From: Salipaludibacillus neizhouensis
Lineage (GTDB): Bacteria > Bacillota > Bacilli > Bacillales > Salisediminibacteriaceae
Reading direction: 5' to 3'
Assembly: GCF_002886185.1 (NCBI RefSeq)
Contig: NZ_KZ614147.1
Location: 79,426-143,425, forward strand
Length of the DNA stretch: 64,000 bases
A program made the translations under genes and the position numbers. Below the pieces are notes generated by a model, which was not told where the DNA came from, did no database searches, and saw only the letters and a list, made by a program, of their open reading frames with translations. How positions within the stretch are numbered: position 1 is the first letter of the stretch; each line of letters begins with the position of its first letter. This document shows positions 54,601 through 63,059 of the stretch, piece by piece.

Positions 54601-54643
54601 GGCGCAATTCTTATTACGGAATTGCGCCTGATTGTTGAAGAAG
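54601..54643. repeat. Dispersed hairpin repeat, copy at 54.6 kb
   Basis: Perfect 10-bp stem GGCGCAATTC / GAATTGCGCC around TTATTACG, then TGATTGTTGAAGAAG. The same unit recurs at 56379, 58600 and 59293, and in part at 49779. The rest of 54410-54600 holds no gene. Confidence 0.85.
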
Positions 54644-54644
54644 A

Positions 54645-54676
54645 AAATGTCCCAATCAGTCTTGATTGGAGACATT
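54645..54676 (-). terminator. Terminator for the methyltransferase gene
   Basis: On the minus strand AATGTCTCCAATCA pairs with TGATTGGGACATT (loop AGAC) and is followed by a T-rich tract, 12 bases past the methyltransferase stop. Confidence 0.75.
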
Positions 54677-54687
54677 GGAAATTTGTT

Positions 54688-55485
54688 TTATTTTGCTGTA
54701 ACTAAGAAACGATAACCACCTTCATAGAAATCATGTTCTAAATAGTGACCATATTTCTTTGCCCACTGTCCGCTTTCTAAATCAAATTCCAATTTTTCTA
54801 AGATTGGGTTTAGAAGTTCCGTTGGTACATTTGCCAATGGGGAAACTCCAGCTCGGAAGCTAGATTGTAAATATAATTCTGGGTTTCTCCATGCTGAAAC
54901 AAAGAATTTATCTTCAATATCATGAGGGATAATGAATGGTACTATCTGAACCTGGTTATTAAAAACCTTGCTCAAAGAATCTGACACTTCGTTTAGTGGC
55001 TTATAAACTTTATAAGCTTTCTCAAATACTGGTGAGAAGTAGTCAACTAACCAACAGTCGCTACCACACAAACGTGGGTCTGCTAATAATATGATTAACT
55101 TTCCATTTTCTTTTAATATTCGTTTCATCTCATAAAAGGATTTTTCTAAGTCCTGAAAGTGGTGAGTTGCAAGAATACATATCACGGCATCTGCAATAGC
55201 ATCATCAAGAGGAATACTTTCTGCAACTCCATTTACCCATTTAATATTTGAATGTGCGTTTGTTTGTTCTCTCATTACTTTTGATGGTTCCACTGCCAGA
55301 ACATTAAAACCACTCTCAGCAAGTTCAAAACTATAATTACCTGTTCCTGCTCCAACATCTACAATAGTTGCAGGAGCATCAAGGTTCAATTTTGCCATTA
55401 AAGTTTTTACTATTCTCTTATCTGGTCTTCTTGTTTGGTTATAAGTTTTTCCAATCAAATCATATTTGCTCTCTTCTCTACTCAT
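54688..55485 (-). CDS. Class I SAM-dependent methyltransferase
   Basis: 265 residues. SAM-binding motif I IVDVGAGTGNYSFELAE, acidic motif II region VLAVEPSKVM, then DAVICILATHHFQDLEKSFY and ILKENGKLIILLADPR, a Methyltransf_11-type fold. Full length. The substrate is not evident. It stands between two dispersed repeats. Confidence 0.88.
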   Translation of the reverse strand: MSREESKYDLIGKTYNQTRRPDKRIVKTLMAKLNLDAPATIVDVGAGTGNYSFELAESGFNVLAVEPSKVMREQTNAHSNIKWVNGVAESIPLDDAIADAVICILATHHFQDLEKSFYEMKRILKENGKLIILLADPRLCGSDCWLVDYFSPVFEKAYKVYKPLNEVSDSLSKVFNNQVQIVPFIIPHDIEDKFFVSAWRNPELYLQSSFRAGVSPLANVPTELLNPILEKLEFDLESGQWAKKYGHYLEHDFYEGGYRFLVTAK

Positions 55486-55589
55486 CTAATCTCAACCCTT
55501 CTCTTCTCATTTGAATATTGGTTCCACTACTCACGTTACTTTAATAACAAATATCATTTTTAAATTTCTTTAGTAATCTCTTCTCTGTT

Positions 55590-55655
55590 ACCAAAAGGTA
55601 GGAATTAGGTACTTAAAGGTAGCTGCTTGTTCAACTAATGCTAACCCGTTGAAGA
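55590..55655. repeat. Dispersed repeat, right-half copy at 55.6 kb
   Basis: GGAATTAGGTACTTAAAGGT followed by TTCAACTAATGCTAACCCGTTGAAG (with a GTTCAAC/GTTGAAG stem) is the right half of the composite repeat seen at 58600 and 59293. Confidence 0.6.
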
Positions 55656-55663
55656 AGTCTGTA

Positions 55664-56164
55664 CTATAAGATTTTTATTCTATAACCTTCATATATAACT
55701 TCCCAATCAAGAGGTCTATTCATTCTGTTTTCAATTTGTCCTAATGGTTTAAATCCATATTGTGCGTAAAGTGAATGTGCATCTTTTGTAGCAAGTTGAA
55801 AACTTGTTCCTTTTAATTTTGGATGTTCTGTAATGACACTCATTAACCATTTGCTTAGTCCTCGGCCTCTATATTCAGGAAGGATAAAAACATCACCAAT
55901 CCAAGAAAATCTTACAAGGTCAGAAACAACCCGTGCAAAACCAACCTGTTTAGCAGAAATATTATTGGGATTACCATCGTAAACCCCATAACAAAGAATA
56001 GAATTTTCAATGGATGCTTCTATTAATTCCTTAGAAATACCCTTTACCCAATAAGAATCGTTACTTAGGAAGTTATGTATTACATCTGTATCTAAAAAAC
56101 TCTTGTTGGTACTGATTGTAATTTCATCATTATTTGCCCAAATAATTTTTTCGTATTCTTTCAT
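55664..56164 (-). CDS. GNAT-family N-acetyltransferase
   Basis: 166 residues. VFILPEYRGRGLSKWLMSVI is the acetyl-CoA-binding motif; DAHSLYAQYGFKPLG follows. It is a paralogue of the enzyme at 9745 (shared SYW-x-KGIS and GFARVVSDLV segments). GGGGGGAATT precedes the ATG. The substrate is unknown. Confidence 0.9.
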   Translation of the reverse strand: MKEYEKIIWANNDEITISTNKSFLDTDVIHNFLSNDSYWVKGISKELIEASIENSILCYGVYDGNPNNISAKQVGFARVVSDLVRFSWIGDVFILPEYRGRGLSKWLMSVITEHPKLKGTSFQLATKDAHSLYAQYGFKPLGQIENRMNRPLDWEVIYEGYRIKIL

Positions 56165-56339
56165 TTAATTCCCCCCTATTTCCGATAAATATATATTCTT
56201 ATTATTAATTAATTGATTGTTTATTCAATTGTTTTAATCTATCATTCTTGAAGCAACCTGCTTCTAGTTTAAGTGACAAATCCACAAACTCTTAGACACT
56301 CTATTAACATATTAACATAAATTTTCCAATTTTACAGAA

Positions 56340-56421
56340 CCTAGTTGTTCAACAATATGCCCCTATTCACTAAGAAATGGCGCAATTCTTATTACAGAAT
56401 TGCGCCTGTTTGTTGAATAAG
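56340..56421. repeat. Dispersed hairpin repeat, copy at 56.4 kb
   Basis: GTTGTTCAACAATATGCCCC on the left, a perfect 10-bp stem GGCGCAATTC / GAATTGCGCC at 56379-56406, then TGTTTGTTGAATAAG. The outer TTCAACAA and TTGTTGAA can also pair. The rest of 56165-56448 shows no gene. Confidence 0.85.
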
Positions 56422-56448
56422 TAACGTTTATATTTAAATTTATCTTAA

Positions 56449-56604
56449 TTAAAATATGAAACTTTTAAGAAACAAAAATCCATATATCAAAGCACCACAG
56501 ATCACAATAAATAACCCTACCATTACAAATCCATATAAAAAACCTTTACCCATAGAGAATAAGTCTAAGAACATATTCTTAAAAGTACCAATTACCTTAT
56601 CCAT
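56449..56604 (-). CDS. 51-residue membrane protein
   Basis: ATG at 56604 with a strong GAGGAGG site. Amphipathic start (MDKVIGTFKNMFLDLFSMGK) then a long hydrophobic segment (GFVMVGLFIVICGALIYGFL) gives one or two membrane passes. It is short but has a good start, RBS and composition. Unknown function. The plus-strand frame over the same bases is a shadow. Confidence 0.6.
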   Translation of the reverse strand: MDKVIGTFKNMFLDLFSMGKGFLYGFVMVGLFIVICGALIYGFLFLKSFIF

Positions 56605-56789
56605 AATTATCCTCCTCATTAACAAATCATTGTTAGAATAATTTTAGCATCAAACATAATCATATTATTGAACTAAACTCACCTATAGCATTCCTGTAGA
56701 TCGTTATTTATCAGGTTTGATAAAAAAAGAGCCCCTCAGTAAAATGATTATAGACACGAACACAAATCATTCTAAGGAGGAAGCTCTAT

Positions 56790-58064
56790 ATGAAGTATAA
56801 AATGCAAAACAAACAAAATCAATTGATTGAAAGAATTTCAGACAGTCATCTCGTTGTTGGTGTTGATATTGCCCAACATATTCATGTGGCTCGTGCAGTG
56901 AATTTCCGCGGTATTGTTGTAGGTGATCCCCTATCCTTTGAAAATAATGAGGATGGATTTCATAGGTTAAAAGTTTGGATCAACGAGTTAAAACGTAAAA
57001 ACAACTTACAATCTACGATCGTTGGGATGGAACCAACGGGACATTACTGGACGAACTTGTCTAAATGGTTATTAAATCAAACCATTGAGGCTGTCACAGT
57101 CAACCCTTATTTAGTCAAAAGAAATAAAGAAAATAGGGATAATACTCAATCAAAGAGTGATAAAAAAGATGCACTCGTCATCGCTGATATGGTCAAAAAC
57201 GGCTACTATGCCTTCATTTACAAGACGCCTGAATCCTTCGAAAAGCTCCAAGTATTGATGTCGAATCGAGACGTTGTTGTCAAACGACTGGTCAGTTCTG
57301 TGAACCAAATCAATCGCTGGGTAGATGTCGTCTTCCCTGAGTTGCGAGAAGTTTTCAAAAACGTGACATGTAAAGGAGCCATTGCCACACTTCGGTTATT
57401 TCCTACTCCAGGAGAACTTAAAAGCTTATCTCCGGAAGACATTGTTCAAGGTTGGAGATCCACCATGAAAAGACAGCCTGGGTTCCGAAAAGCCCGTCTA
57501 CTAAGTGAATTGGCTAAAGAATCTATCGGGAGCCAGACAGCACTTGATGCGTACACCTTTCACTTATCACAATTGCTAGAGGAATACGATCTTGCTTCCA
57601 TACAACTCGAAAGAGTTGAACAGGAAGTCACGGAGTGCTTGAACCAAATCCCTTTCGCTATGAAACTACTGGCCATGAAAGGTATTAGTCAAATCTCACT
57701 TTCTGGCATATTAGGTGAAGCTGGTGATCTAAGTGGATTCGCCCATGGGAATGCTTTATTGCGACATGCAGGTTTACATCTAGTAGAGGCAAGTTCTGGT
57801 AAGTGGAATGGAAAAGTGGTGATCTCTAAACGAGGAAGATCCCGCCTACGGCGCTTTCTTTACTTAGCAACCATGAGTCTTGTCATGAACAACCCTGAGT
57901 TCAAAGATCTTCACTACAATAATATTCATGTTAAGAAAATGAAGGGGATGAAATCTATCATGAAATTGATCGGTAAACTAGCAAGAATATTGGTAAGCAT
58001 GGCCCGTCGCAATGAATCCTATTGCCCAGAAAAAGTACAACCTTCAACTTCTATAGCTGCATAA
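56790..58064 (+). CDS. IS110-family DEDD transposase
   Basis: 424 residues. The RuvC-like DEDD core shows Asp26 (VVGVDIAQHIH), Glu81 (IVGMEPTGHYW), Asp124 and Asp127 (KSDKKDALVIADMVKNGYY). The C-terminal Tnp_20 domain has LLAMKGISQISLSGILGEAG and the serine region VEASSGKWNGKVVISKRG. AAGGAGGAAG precedes the ATG. Intact; about 18 residues differ from copy 2. Confidence 0.96.
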   Translation: MKYKMQNKQNQLIERISDSHLVVGVDIAQHIHVARAVNFRGIVVGDPLSFENNEDGFHRLKVWINELKRKNNLQSTIVGMEPTGHYWTNLSKWLLNQTIEAVTVNPYLVKRNKENRDNTQSKSDKKDALVIADMVKNGYYAFIYKTPESFEKLQVLMSNRDVVVKRLVSSVNQINRWVDVVFPELREVFKNVTCKGAIATLRLFPTPGELKSLSPEDIVQGWRSTMKRQPGFRKARLLSELAKESIGSQTALDAYTFHLSQLLEEYDLASIQLERVEQEVTECLNQIPFAMKLLAMKGISQISLSGILGEAGDLSGFAHGNALLRHAGLHLVEASSGKWNGKVVISKRGRSRLRRFLYLATMSLVMNNPEFKDLHYNNIHVKKMKGMKSIMKLIGKLARILVSMARRNESYCPEKVQPSTSIAA

Positions 58065-58112
58065 TGACGAAGACAGATTTATTTTATACCCTAATTACCT
58101 TATTAAAAATTT

Positions 58113-58451
58113 GAATGTTGGCTTATTCGCAGGATCCAAAGAAAGCACGGAGTACTGGATGACTTAAACAAAAGGGCTATGACCCATACCTATAGCAAAA
58201 CCGGCCTCCACCCCTTGGATAGGCGTGACGAAGGAATGAGAGGGCTTATTTTATAAGACCCGTTGAGACATGGGAGGGCTAGCCTCCAGGGGCGGCGTGG
58301 AGAATACGTGCAGTATATGGTAAAAAATGGAGTTTCATCTAACTCCTTTATTCGAGCACGCCTTCATGTAGCCTTAACCATCATCACTCATTCCATTCCT
58401 CCGCTGGTCCCTTATGAAGGGTTATGGAATCCTGCGAATAAGTGAGCATTC
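58113..58451 (+). ncRNA. Candidate IS110 bridge (seeker) RNA region, copy 1
   Basis: The noncoding 3' region is framed by an inverted repeat: left GAATGTTGGCTTATTCGCAG (58113) and right CTGCGAATAAGTGAGCATTC (ends 58451). Inside are GC-rich, stem-capable segments (for example GGAGTTTCATCTAACTCC) unlike the surrounding AT-rich DNA. It is almost identical in copy 2. IS110-family elements encode a structured RNA next to the transposase that pairs with donor and target; the position 3' of the gene matches the IS1111-like arrangement. No RNA data support it here. Confidence 0.5.
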
Positions 58452-58559
58452 AAGAGATATAACAATCACACTGAGGGAGTTTAAGCGAAAATTTCACAAA
58501 TCTTATATTTTCTATTATCACTTTAACATAAATTTCCCAATTCATTTTCAAATTCTTAG

Positions 58560-58694
58560 GAACTACTCTTCAACCATTTGCCCTATACACAAAAAAGATC
58601 GCAATCCTTATTACAGAATTGCGCCTGATTGTTGAAGAAAGGATCGATAGGACTTAGGTACTAAAAGGCAGCTAGCTTTTTGCACTAACGCAGA
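58560..58694. repeat. Composite dispersed repeat, copy at 58.6 kb
   Basis: Left part CTTCAACCATTTGCCCTATA, hairpin CGCAATCCTTATTACAG then AATTGCGCC, TGATTGTTGAAG, and right part GGACTTAGGTACTAAAAGGC then TTGCACTAACGCAG. Same order as the copy at 59245-59393. Confidence 0.75.
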
Positions 58695-59198
58695 TTACCT
58701 CGTTACCTTAATACCCTTTCTTTCATAAATATGAAAATAGTAGTTATATGGGTTTTTGTCATTCATAACCCCTTTTTCTATAGATACTTCTTTCCATTCA
58801 TCGAGATTAACCTTCGGAAAAAATGTATCACCTTTGAATTCATGATGAATTTTTGTAATATACATCTTCTCAACATAAGGCATGAACATATTATAAATCT
58901 GTTCTCCCCCAAAAATGAAAATCTCTTCCTCATCTTTACCTAGCCCAAAAACATCTTCTATTGAATGGGCAATTTCACAACCTTCAAAGTTAAAATTCCT
59001 GTCTCTTGTTAAAATAATATTCCTTCTGTTAGGTAATGCCCTTCCAATTGACTCAAGATTCTTTCTACCCAATATGATTGGATGTCCCAGTGTAGTATTT
59101 TTAACATACTCCCAATCCTTAGGAATTCTCCATGGAATGTCGTTCTCATTTCCAATTACTCTATTCTGATCCATCGCAACAATTAAAGAAACTTTCAT
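58695..59198 (-). CDS. Dihydrofolate reductase
   Basis: 167 residues. DHFR reduces dihydrofolate to tetrahydrofolate with NADPH. Visible: IVAMDQNRVIGNENDIPWRI, catalytic Asp28 (PKDWEYVK), NADPH-binding LGRKNLESIG and the IFIFGGEQIYNMFM block. Tyr102 falls where S. aureus Phe98 stands; Tyr there is linked to reduced trimethoprim binding, and B. anthracis DHFR also has it. No thyA neighbour is present; the gene lies alone between two direct IS110 copies, so it could be an extra, mobile copy. Confidence 0.93.
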   Translation of the reverse strand: MKVSLIVAMDQNRVIGNENDIPWRIPKDWEYVKNTTLGHPIILGRKNLESIGRALPNRRNIILTRDRNFNFEGCEIAHSIEDVFGLGKDEEEIFIFGGEQIYNMFMPYVEKMYITKIHHEFKGDTFFPKVNLDEWKEVSIEKGVMNDKNPYNYYFHIYERKGIKVTR

Positions 59199-59244
59199 AA
59201 TGTAACACAGCCTTTTTAAACTATATTACCATGTAATTTTTATT

Positions 59245-59393
59245 TCTATTGAAATAATTGTTTGTTCCACTAATGCCTATACACAAAGAAAAGACGCATT
59301 TCTTATTACAGATTTGCGCCTGTTTGTTGAAGATATAATCGATAGGAATTAGGTACTAAAAGGTAACGTGCTTCTTAAACTAACGCACTCCAT
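59245..59393. repeat. Composite dispersed repeat, copy at 59.3 kb
   Basis: GTTCCACTAATGCCTATACA, hairpin ACGCATTTCTTATTACAG then ATTTGCGCC, TGTTTGTTGAAG, and right half GGAATTAGGTACTAAAAGGT then CTTAAACTAACGCACTCC. IS110 copy 2 begins immediately at its right end. Confidence 0.75.
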
Positions 59394-59497
59394 TAGCATT
59401 CCTGTAGATCGTTATTTATCAGGTTTGATAAAAAAAGAGCCCCTCAGTAAAATGATTATAGACACGAACACAAATCATTCTAAGGAGGAAGCTCTAT

Positions 59498-60772
59498 ATG
59501 AAGTATAAAATGCAAAACAAACAAAATCAATTGATTGAAAGAATTTCAGACAGTCATCTCGTTGTTGGTGTTGATATTGCCCAACATATTCATGTGGCTC
59601 GTGCTGTAAATTTCCGCGGTATTGTTGTAGGTGATCCCCTATCCTTTGAAAATAATGAGGATGGATTTCATAGGTTAAAAGAGTGGATCAACGAGCTAAA
59701 TCGTAAAAACAATCTACATTCAACGATCGTTGGGATGGAACCAACGGGACATTACTGGACCAACTTGTCTAAGTGGCTATTAAATCAAACCATTGAGGCT
59801 GTCACAGTTAACCCTCATTTAGTCAAACGTAATAAAGAAAATCGGGATAATACCCAATCCAAGAGTGATAAAAAAGATGCAGTTGTGATAGCTGATATGG
59901 TCAAAAACGGCTATTATACGTTCATTCACAAGACGCCTGAATCCTTCGAAAAGCTCCAAGTACTGATGTCGAATCGAGACGTTGTTGTCAAACGACTGGT
60001 CAGTTCTGTGAATCAAATCAACCGCTGGGTAGATGTCGTTTTCCCTGAGTTGCGAGAAGTTTTCAAAAACGTAACATGTAAAGGAGCCATTGCGACTCTT
60101 CGATTATTCCCTACTCCAGGTGAACTTAAAAGCTTATCTCCGCAAGACATTGTTCAAGGTTGGAGATCCATCATGAAGAGACAGCCTGGGTTCCAGAAAG
60201 CCCGTCTATTAAGTGAATTGGCTAAAGAATCTATCGGTAGCCAGACAGCAATCGATGCGTATACCTTTCACTTATCACAATTACTAGAGGAATACGACCT
60301 TGCTTCCATACAACTCGAAAGAGTGGAAAACGAAGTCACGGAGTGCTTGAACCAGATCCCTTTCGCTATGAAACTACTGGCCATGAAAGGTATTAGTAAA
60401 ATCTCACTATCTGGCATATTAGGCGAAGCTGGTGATCTAAGTGGATTCGCTCATGGAAATGCTTTACTGCGACATGCAGGTTTACATCTAGTAGAAGCAA
60501 GCTCTGGTAAATGGAAAGGAAAGGTGGTGATCTCTAAACGAGGAAGGTCCCGCCTACGGCGCTTTCTTTACTTAGCAACCTTGAGTCTTGTCATGAACAA
60601 CCCTGAGTTCAAAGATCTTCACTACAATAATATTCATGTCAAGAAAATGAAAGGGATGAAATCTATCATGAAATTGATCGGTAAACTGGCAAGAATATTG
60701 GTAAGCATGGCCCGTCGCAATGAATCCTATTGCCCAGAAAAAGTACAAGCCTCAACTTCAGTAGCTGCATAA
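59498..60772 (+). CDS. IS110-family DEDD transposase
   Basis: 424 residues with the same catalytic residues as copy 1 (Asp26, Glu81, Asp124, Asp127) and intact Tnp_20 domain (GKWKGKVVISKRGRSRLRRF). Nucleotide differences from copy 1 are mostly synonymous, which suggests both copies were kept under selection or arrived as already diverged, active elements rather than by one very recent duplication. Confidence 0.96.
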   Translation: MKYKMQNKQNQLIERISDSHLVVGVDIAQHIHVARAVNFRGIVVGDPLSFENNEDGFHRLKEWINELNRKNNLHSTIVGMEPTGHYWTNLSKWLLNQTIEAVTVNPHLVKRNKENRDNTQSKSDKKDAVVIADMVKNGYYTFIHKTPESFEKLQVLMSNRDVVVKRLVSSVNQINRWVDVVFPELREVFKNVTCKGAIATLRLFPTPGELKSLSPQDIVQGWRSIMKRQPGFQKARLLSELAKESIGSQTAIDAYTFHLSQLLEEYDLASIQLERVENEVTECLNQIPFAMKLLAMKGISKISLSGILGEAGDLSGFAHGNALLRHAGLHLVEASSGKWKGKVVISKRGRSRLRRFLYLATLSLVMNNPEFKDLHYNNIHVKKMKGMKSIMKLIGKLARILVSMARRNESYCPEKVQASTSVAA

Positions 60773-60829
60773 TGACGAAGACAGATTTATTTTATACATT
60801 AATCACCTTTTAAAATTTTGAATGTTGGC

Positions 60830-61156
60830 TTATTCGCAGGATCCAAAGAAAGCACGGAGTACTGGATGACTTAAACAAAAGGGCTTTGACCCATACCTAT
60901 AGCAAAACCGGCCTCCACCCCTTGGATAGGCGTGACGAAGGAATGAGAGGGCTTATTTATAAGACCCGTTGAGACATGGGAGGGCTAGCCTCCAGGGGCG
61001 GCGTGGAGAATACGTGCAGTATATGGTAAAAAATGGAGTTTCATCTAACTCCTTTATTCGAGCACGCCTTCATGTAGCCTAAACCATCATCACTCATTCC
61101 AATCCTCCGCTGTCCCTTATGAAGGGTTATGGAATCCTGCGAATAAGTGAGCATTC
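60830..61156 (+). ncRNA. Candidate IS110 bridge (seeker) RNA region, copy 2
   Basis: Same framing inverted repeat as in copy 1 (GAATGTTGGCTTATTCGCAG at 60830; CTGCGAATAAGTGAGCATTC ending 61156). The interior matches copy 1 except for a few single-base changes and short indels, so whatever it encodes is conserved. Confidence 0.5.
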
Positions 61157-61223
61157 AAGAGATATAACAATCACACTGAGGGAGTTTAAGTACAATAACT
61201 CACAATCTTTAACTAAATGGTTC

Positions 61224-62243
61224 CTATTTTTTTAACTCTATGACAACAGGCTCAAGCTCAATTATTGTATGACCTTTTCCAGAATTGAGACTTGCAATCT
61301 GGATAGGTTGAATGAAGAGCTTGGTAGCACCCTCTTGAATTGTACCAAAGTCACTTGTTCCTTTAAATGTTTTATAGTCATTAGATGTCTCTCCGCCACC
61401 GCTAGTTCCATTCATATACACATTACCAAGGTCATCTTTTACATTGAAAACAGGTGTAACACTTTCCCAGTCTTTTAGAAGTTCTTCTGATATAACTTGT
61501 TCATAGCTAATAATAGTGGATACATCAGTGAACTCAACAAATTTAAGCGTGAAATTCACATTATCATTCTGTACAGTTTCATTTAACAAATCTACATCAC
61601 CTTCTAAACGATTGAGTGAAAAAGCAAATGACCAATCGCCTTCTACTGCTAAATCATTTGATAAACTATTAAAGGCTTCAGGGTTCCAAGTAATTTCAAC
61701 TGTTTCAGGATATTCTTCATTTTTGAAATTAGGAGTAAAAGTTGCCAATCCTACATAGTGATTGTCACTAATCTTTGTAATTTTTTCACTTCCTCCCATA
61801 CCACTTGCTCCAACAACATCAAACCAATTTGTTGCACGGATTTCAATTTCTTTTTCAACTTCTTTTTCTGTTTCGATTGCGAATGAAATAGTAATATTTG
61901 TTCCGTCATATACCGCATTATCTATCATAACAGTCGTACCATTACTAGTCTGTGCAAGACCTATTTCTGTTGAGAAGGCTTCAAAATTATTGTAGTCTCT
62001 CTCCTCATCATAAAAAAAACTAATGACATTATCCATAAATGGAATTTGTGCTGCAATAGACGGAAAGGCAAAAGCAGCTGAAGTAGTAGATAACACTATA
62101 ATAATTGCTGCCGCTACTAATGGATTTTTAAATTTCCTTTTTTGTTGCTCTGCTGTGGCTTTTTTCACGCCCATTATAGACCTTTCATGTAATTCTTTTG
62201 GAAATTCTATTTTTTGTAACTCTTGATTTATTTTATTGTTCAC
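61224..62243 (-). CDS. DUF4179 anti-sigma-type membrane protein
   Basis: About 339 residues. I choose the GTG at 62243 (10 bases after GGAGGG, inside the sigma gene's last codons); an in-frame GTG at 62252 overlaps that site. A short cytoplasmic N-terminus (INQELQKIEFPKELHERSIM) leads to one membrane helix (PLVAAAIIIVLSTTSAAFAF), followed by the extracellular DUF4179 domain (IGLAQTSNGTTVMIDNAVYD). It overlaps the ECF sigma gene by about 10 bases, so it is the likely anti-sigma factor. Confidence 0.85.
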   Translation of the reverse strand: MNNKINQELQKIEFPKELHERSIMGVKKATAEQQKRKFKNPLVAAAIIIVLSTTSAAFAFPSIAAQIPFMDNVISFFYDEERDYNNFEAFSTEIGLAQTSNGTTVMIDNAVYDGTNITISFAIETEKEVEKEIEIRATNWFDVVGASGMGGSEKITKISDNHYVGLATFTPNFKNEEYPETVEITWNPEAFNSLSNDLAVEGDWSFAFSLNRLEGDVDLLNETVQNDNVNFTLKFVEFTDVSTIISYEQVISEELLKDWESVTPVFNVKDDLGNVYMNGTSGGGETSNDYKTFKGTSDFGTIQEGATKLFIQPIQIASLNSGKGHTIIELEPVVIELKK

Positions 62244-62751
62244 AAATATCACCCTCCTTAAATTGTTTACGAAGTTTATCTAATGCACGATATAGAACTG
62301 ATTTTGCCGTTCCAAGTGGTATTTCCAATACCTCCGATATTTCTTTAAATGTATGATTATGATAAAACCTTAGTAAAACTATGCTTTTTTCATCCTCTTC
62401 CAATGCTTCTATCAAGTCTTGGAGTGTTATAGAAAGGGGAATATCTTCATTCTCTGTTCCTATAAACTCCTCATATTCTGATTTTAAATGAACAACTTTT
62501 TTATTTTTCCTTACTACATTCCTTGCACAGTTCATTGTGATTTTCATTAACCACGTTTTGAAATATTCTGGTTTTTTCAATGTATTTATCTTCTTAAATG
62601 ATTGATAAGCTACTTCTTGAACAACATCTAAAGCATCGTCTTTGTTTTTTACATATACATAAGCCATTCGATAAATATCTTCTTCATACTGCTGGAAAAG
62701 CTTTAAAAAGGCTTTGTCATTTCCTTTTTGAGCTTTTTTTACTAATCTAAT
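62233..62751 (-). CDS. ECF-type RNA polymerase sigma factor (non-ATG start or damaged start)
   Basis: Region 2 (IRLVKKAQKGNDKAFLKLFQ, then YRMAYVYVKNKDDALDVVQE) and region 4 (LLRFYHNHTFKEISEVLEIP, then GTAKSVLYRALDKLRKQF) are intact. The homologous N-terminus extends beyond the first ATG (62667), and no ATG, GTG or TTG occurs in frame before the upstream TGA at 62761. An ATT at 62751, about 9 bases after AAAGGGTG, may be used, or a one-base insertion separated a GTG (62765) from the frame. It is coupled to the anti-sigma gene. Confidence 0.8.
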   Translation of the reverse strand: MRLVKKAQKGNDKAFLKLFQQYEEDIYRMAYVYVKNKDDALDVVQEVAYQSFKKINTLKKPEYFKTWLMKITMNCARNVVRKNKKVVHLKSEYEEFIGTENEDIPLSITLQDLIEALEEDEKSIVLLRFYHNHTFKEISEVLEIPLGTAKSVLYRALDKLRKQFKEGDICEQ

Positions 62752-62846
62752 GATTGGAATTCACCCTTTCTTTTTTTGTCTTACACTTATTAGACAAACC
62801 AAAGTCTTATTTGGCTTAAATTTTTTCATTTTTTTACAAACAAAAT

Positions 62847-62870
62847 AATCGTCCAATTTTAAGGACGATT
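62847..62870 (-). terminator. Possible terminator hairpin
   Basis: Perfect 8-bp stem AATCGTCC / GGACGATT, 8-base loop; on the minus strand it is followed by ATTTTGTTTG. It lies between the lipoprotein gene at 63060 and the sigma operon. The rest of 62761-63059 has no gene; around 62925-62970 is a word (CTAACGCACCCGTTACTTTA) related to the dispersed repeats. Confidence 0.5.
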
Positions 62871-63059
62871 ACATTATATATTTTAAATCTCTTGATCAAC
62901 TATTCTCCCCATTTGTGTAACAAGAGCAGTAACAGCTTCTTCTGCTAACGCACCCGTTACTTTAAGTGTAATCACTCACATTTACTAACGATGACTAAAT
63001 CTAATATAGCCAATCAACACATCAATTTGTCGATATGTTTATTGCTCAGTCATTTCCAA

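Larger units (their letters stand above)
56686..58485 (+). mobile_element. IS110-family element, copy 1
   Basis: Bounded by sequence shared with copy 2 (59394-61190): left TAGCATTCCTGTAGATCG, right GAGGGAGTTTAAG; about 1800 bp. It has a 104-base 5' leader, one transposase gene and about 420 bases of noncoding 3' DNA. No simple terminal inverted repeats, as expected for IS110. The left flank (ACTAAACTCACCTA) resembles the dispersed repeat next to copy 2. Confidence 0.92.
59394..61190 (+). mobile_element. IS110-family element, copy 2
   Basis: About 1797 bp, same orientation and ends as copy 1, with small indels in the noncoding part. It is inserted right at the end of a composite dispersed repeat, so the repeat may be the target. 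Together with copy 1 it brackets the dihydrofolate reductase gene. Confidence 0.92.

Noticed and set aside
56456-56641. Plus-strand 61-codon frame
   Set aside because: It is the complement of the 51-residue membrane protein gene (56449-56604), which has a strong ribosome site.
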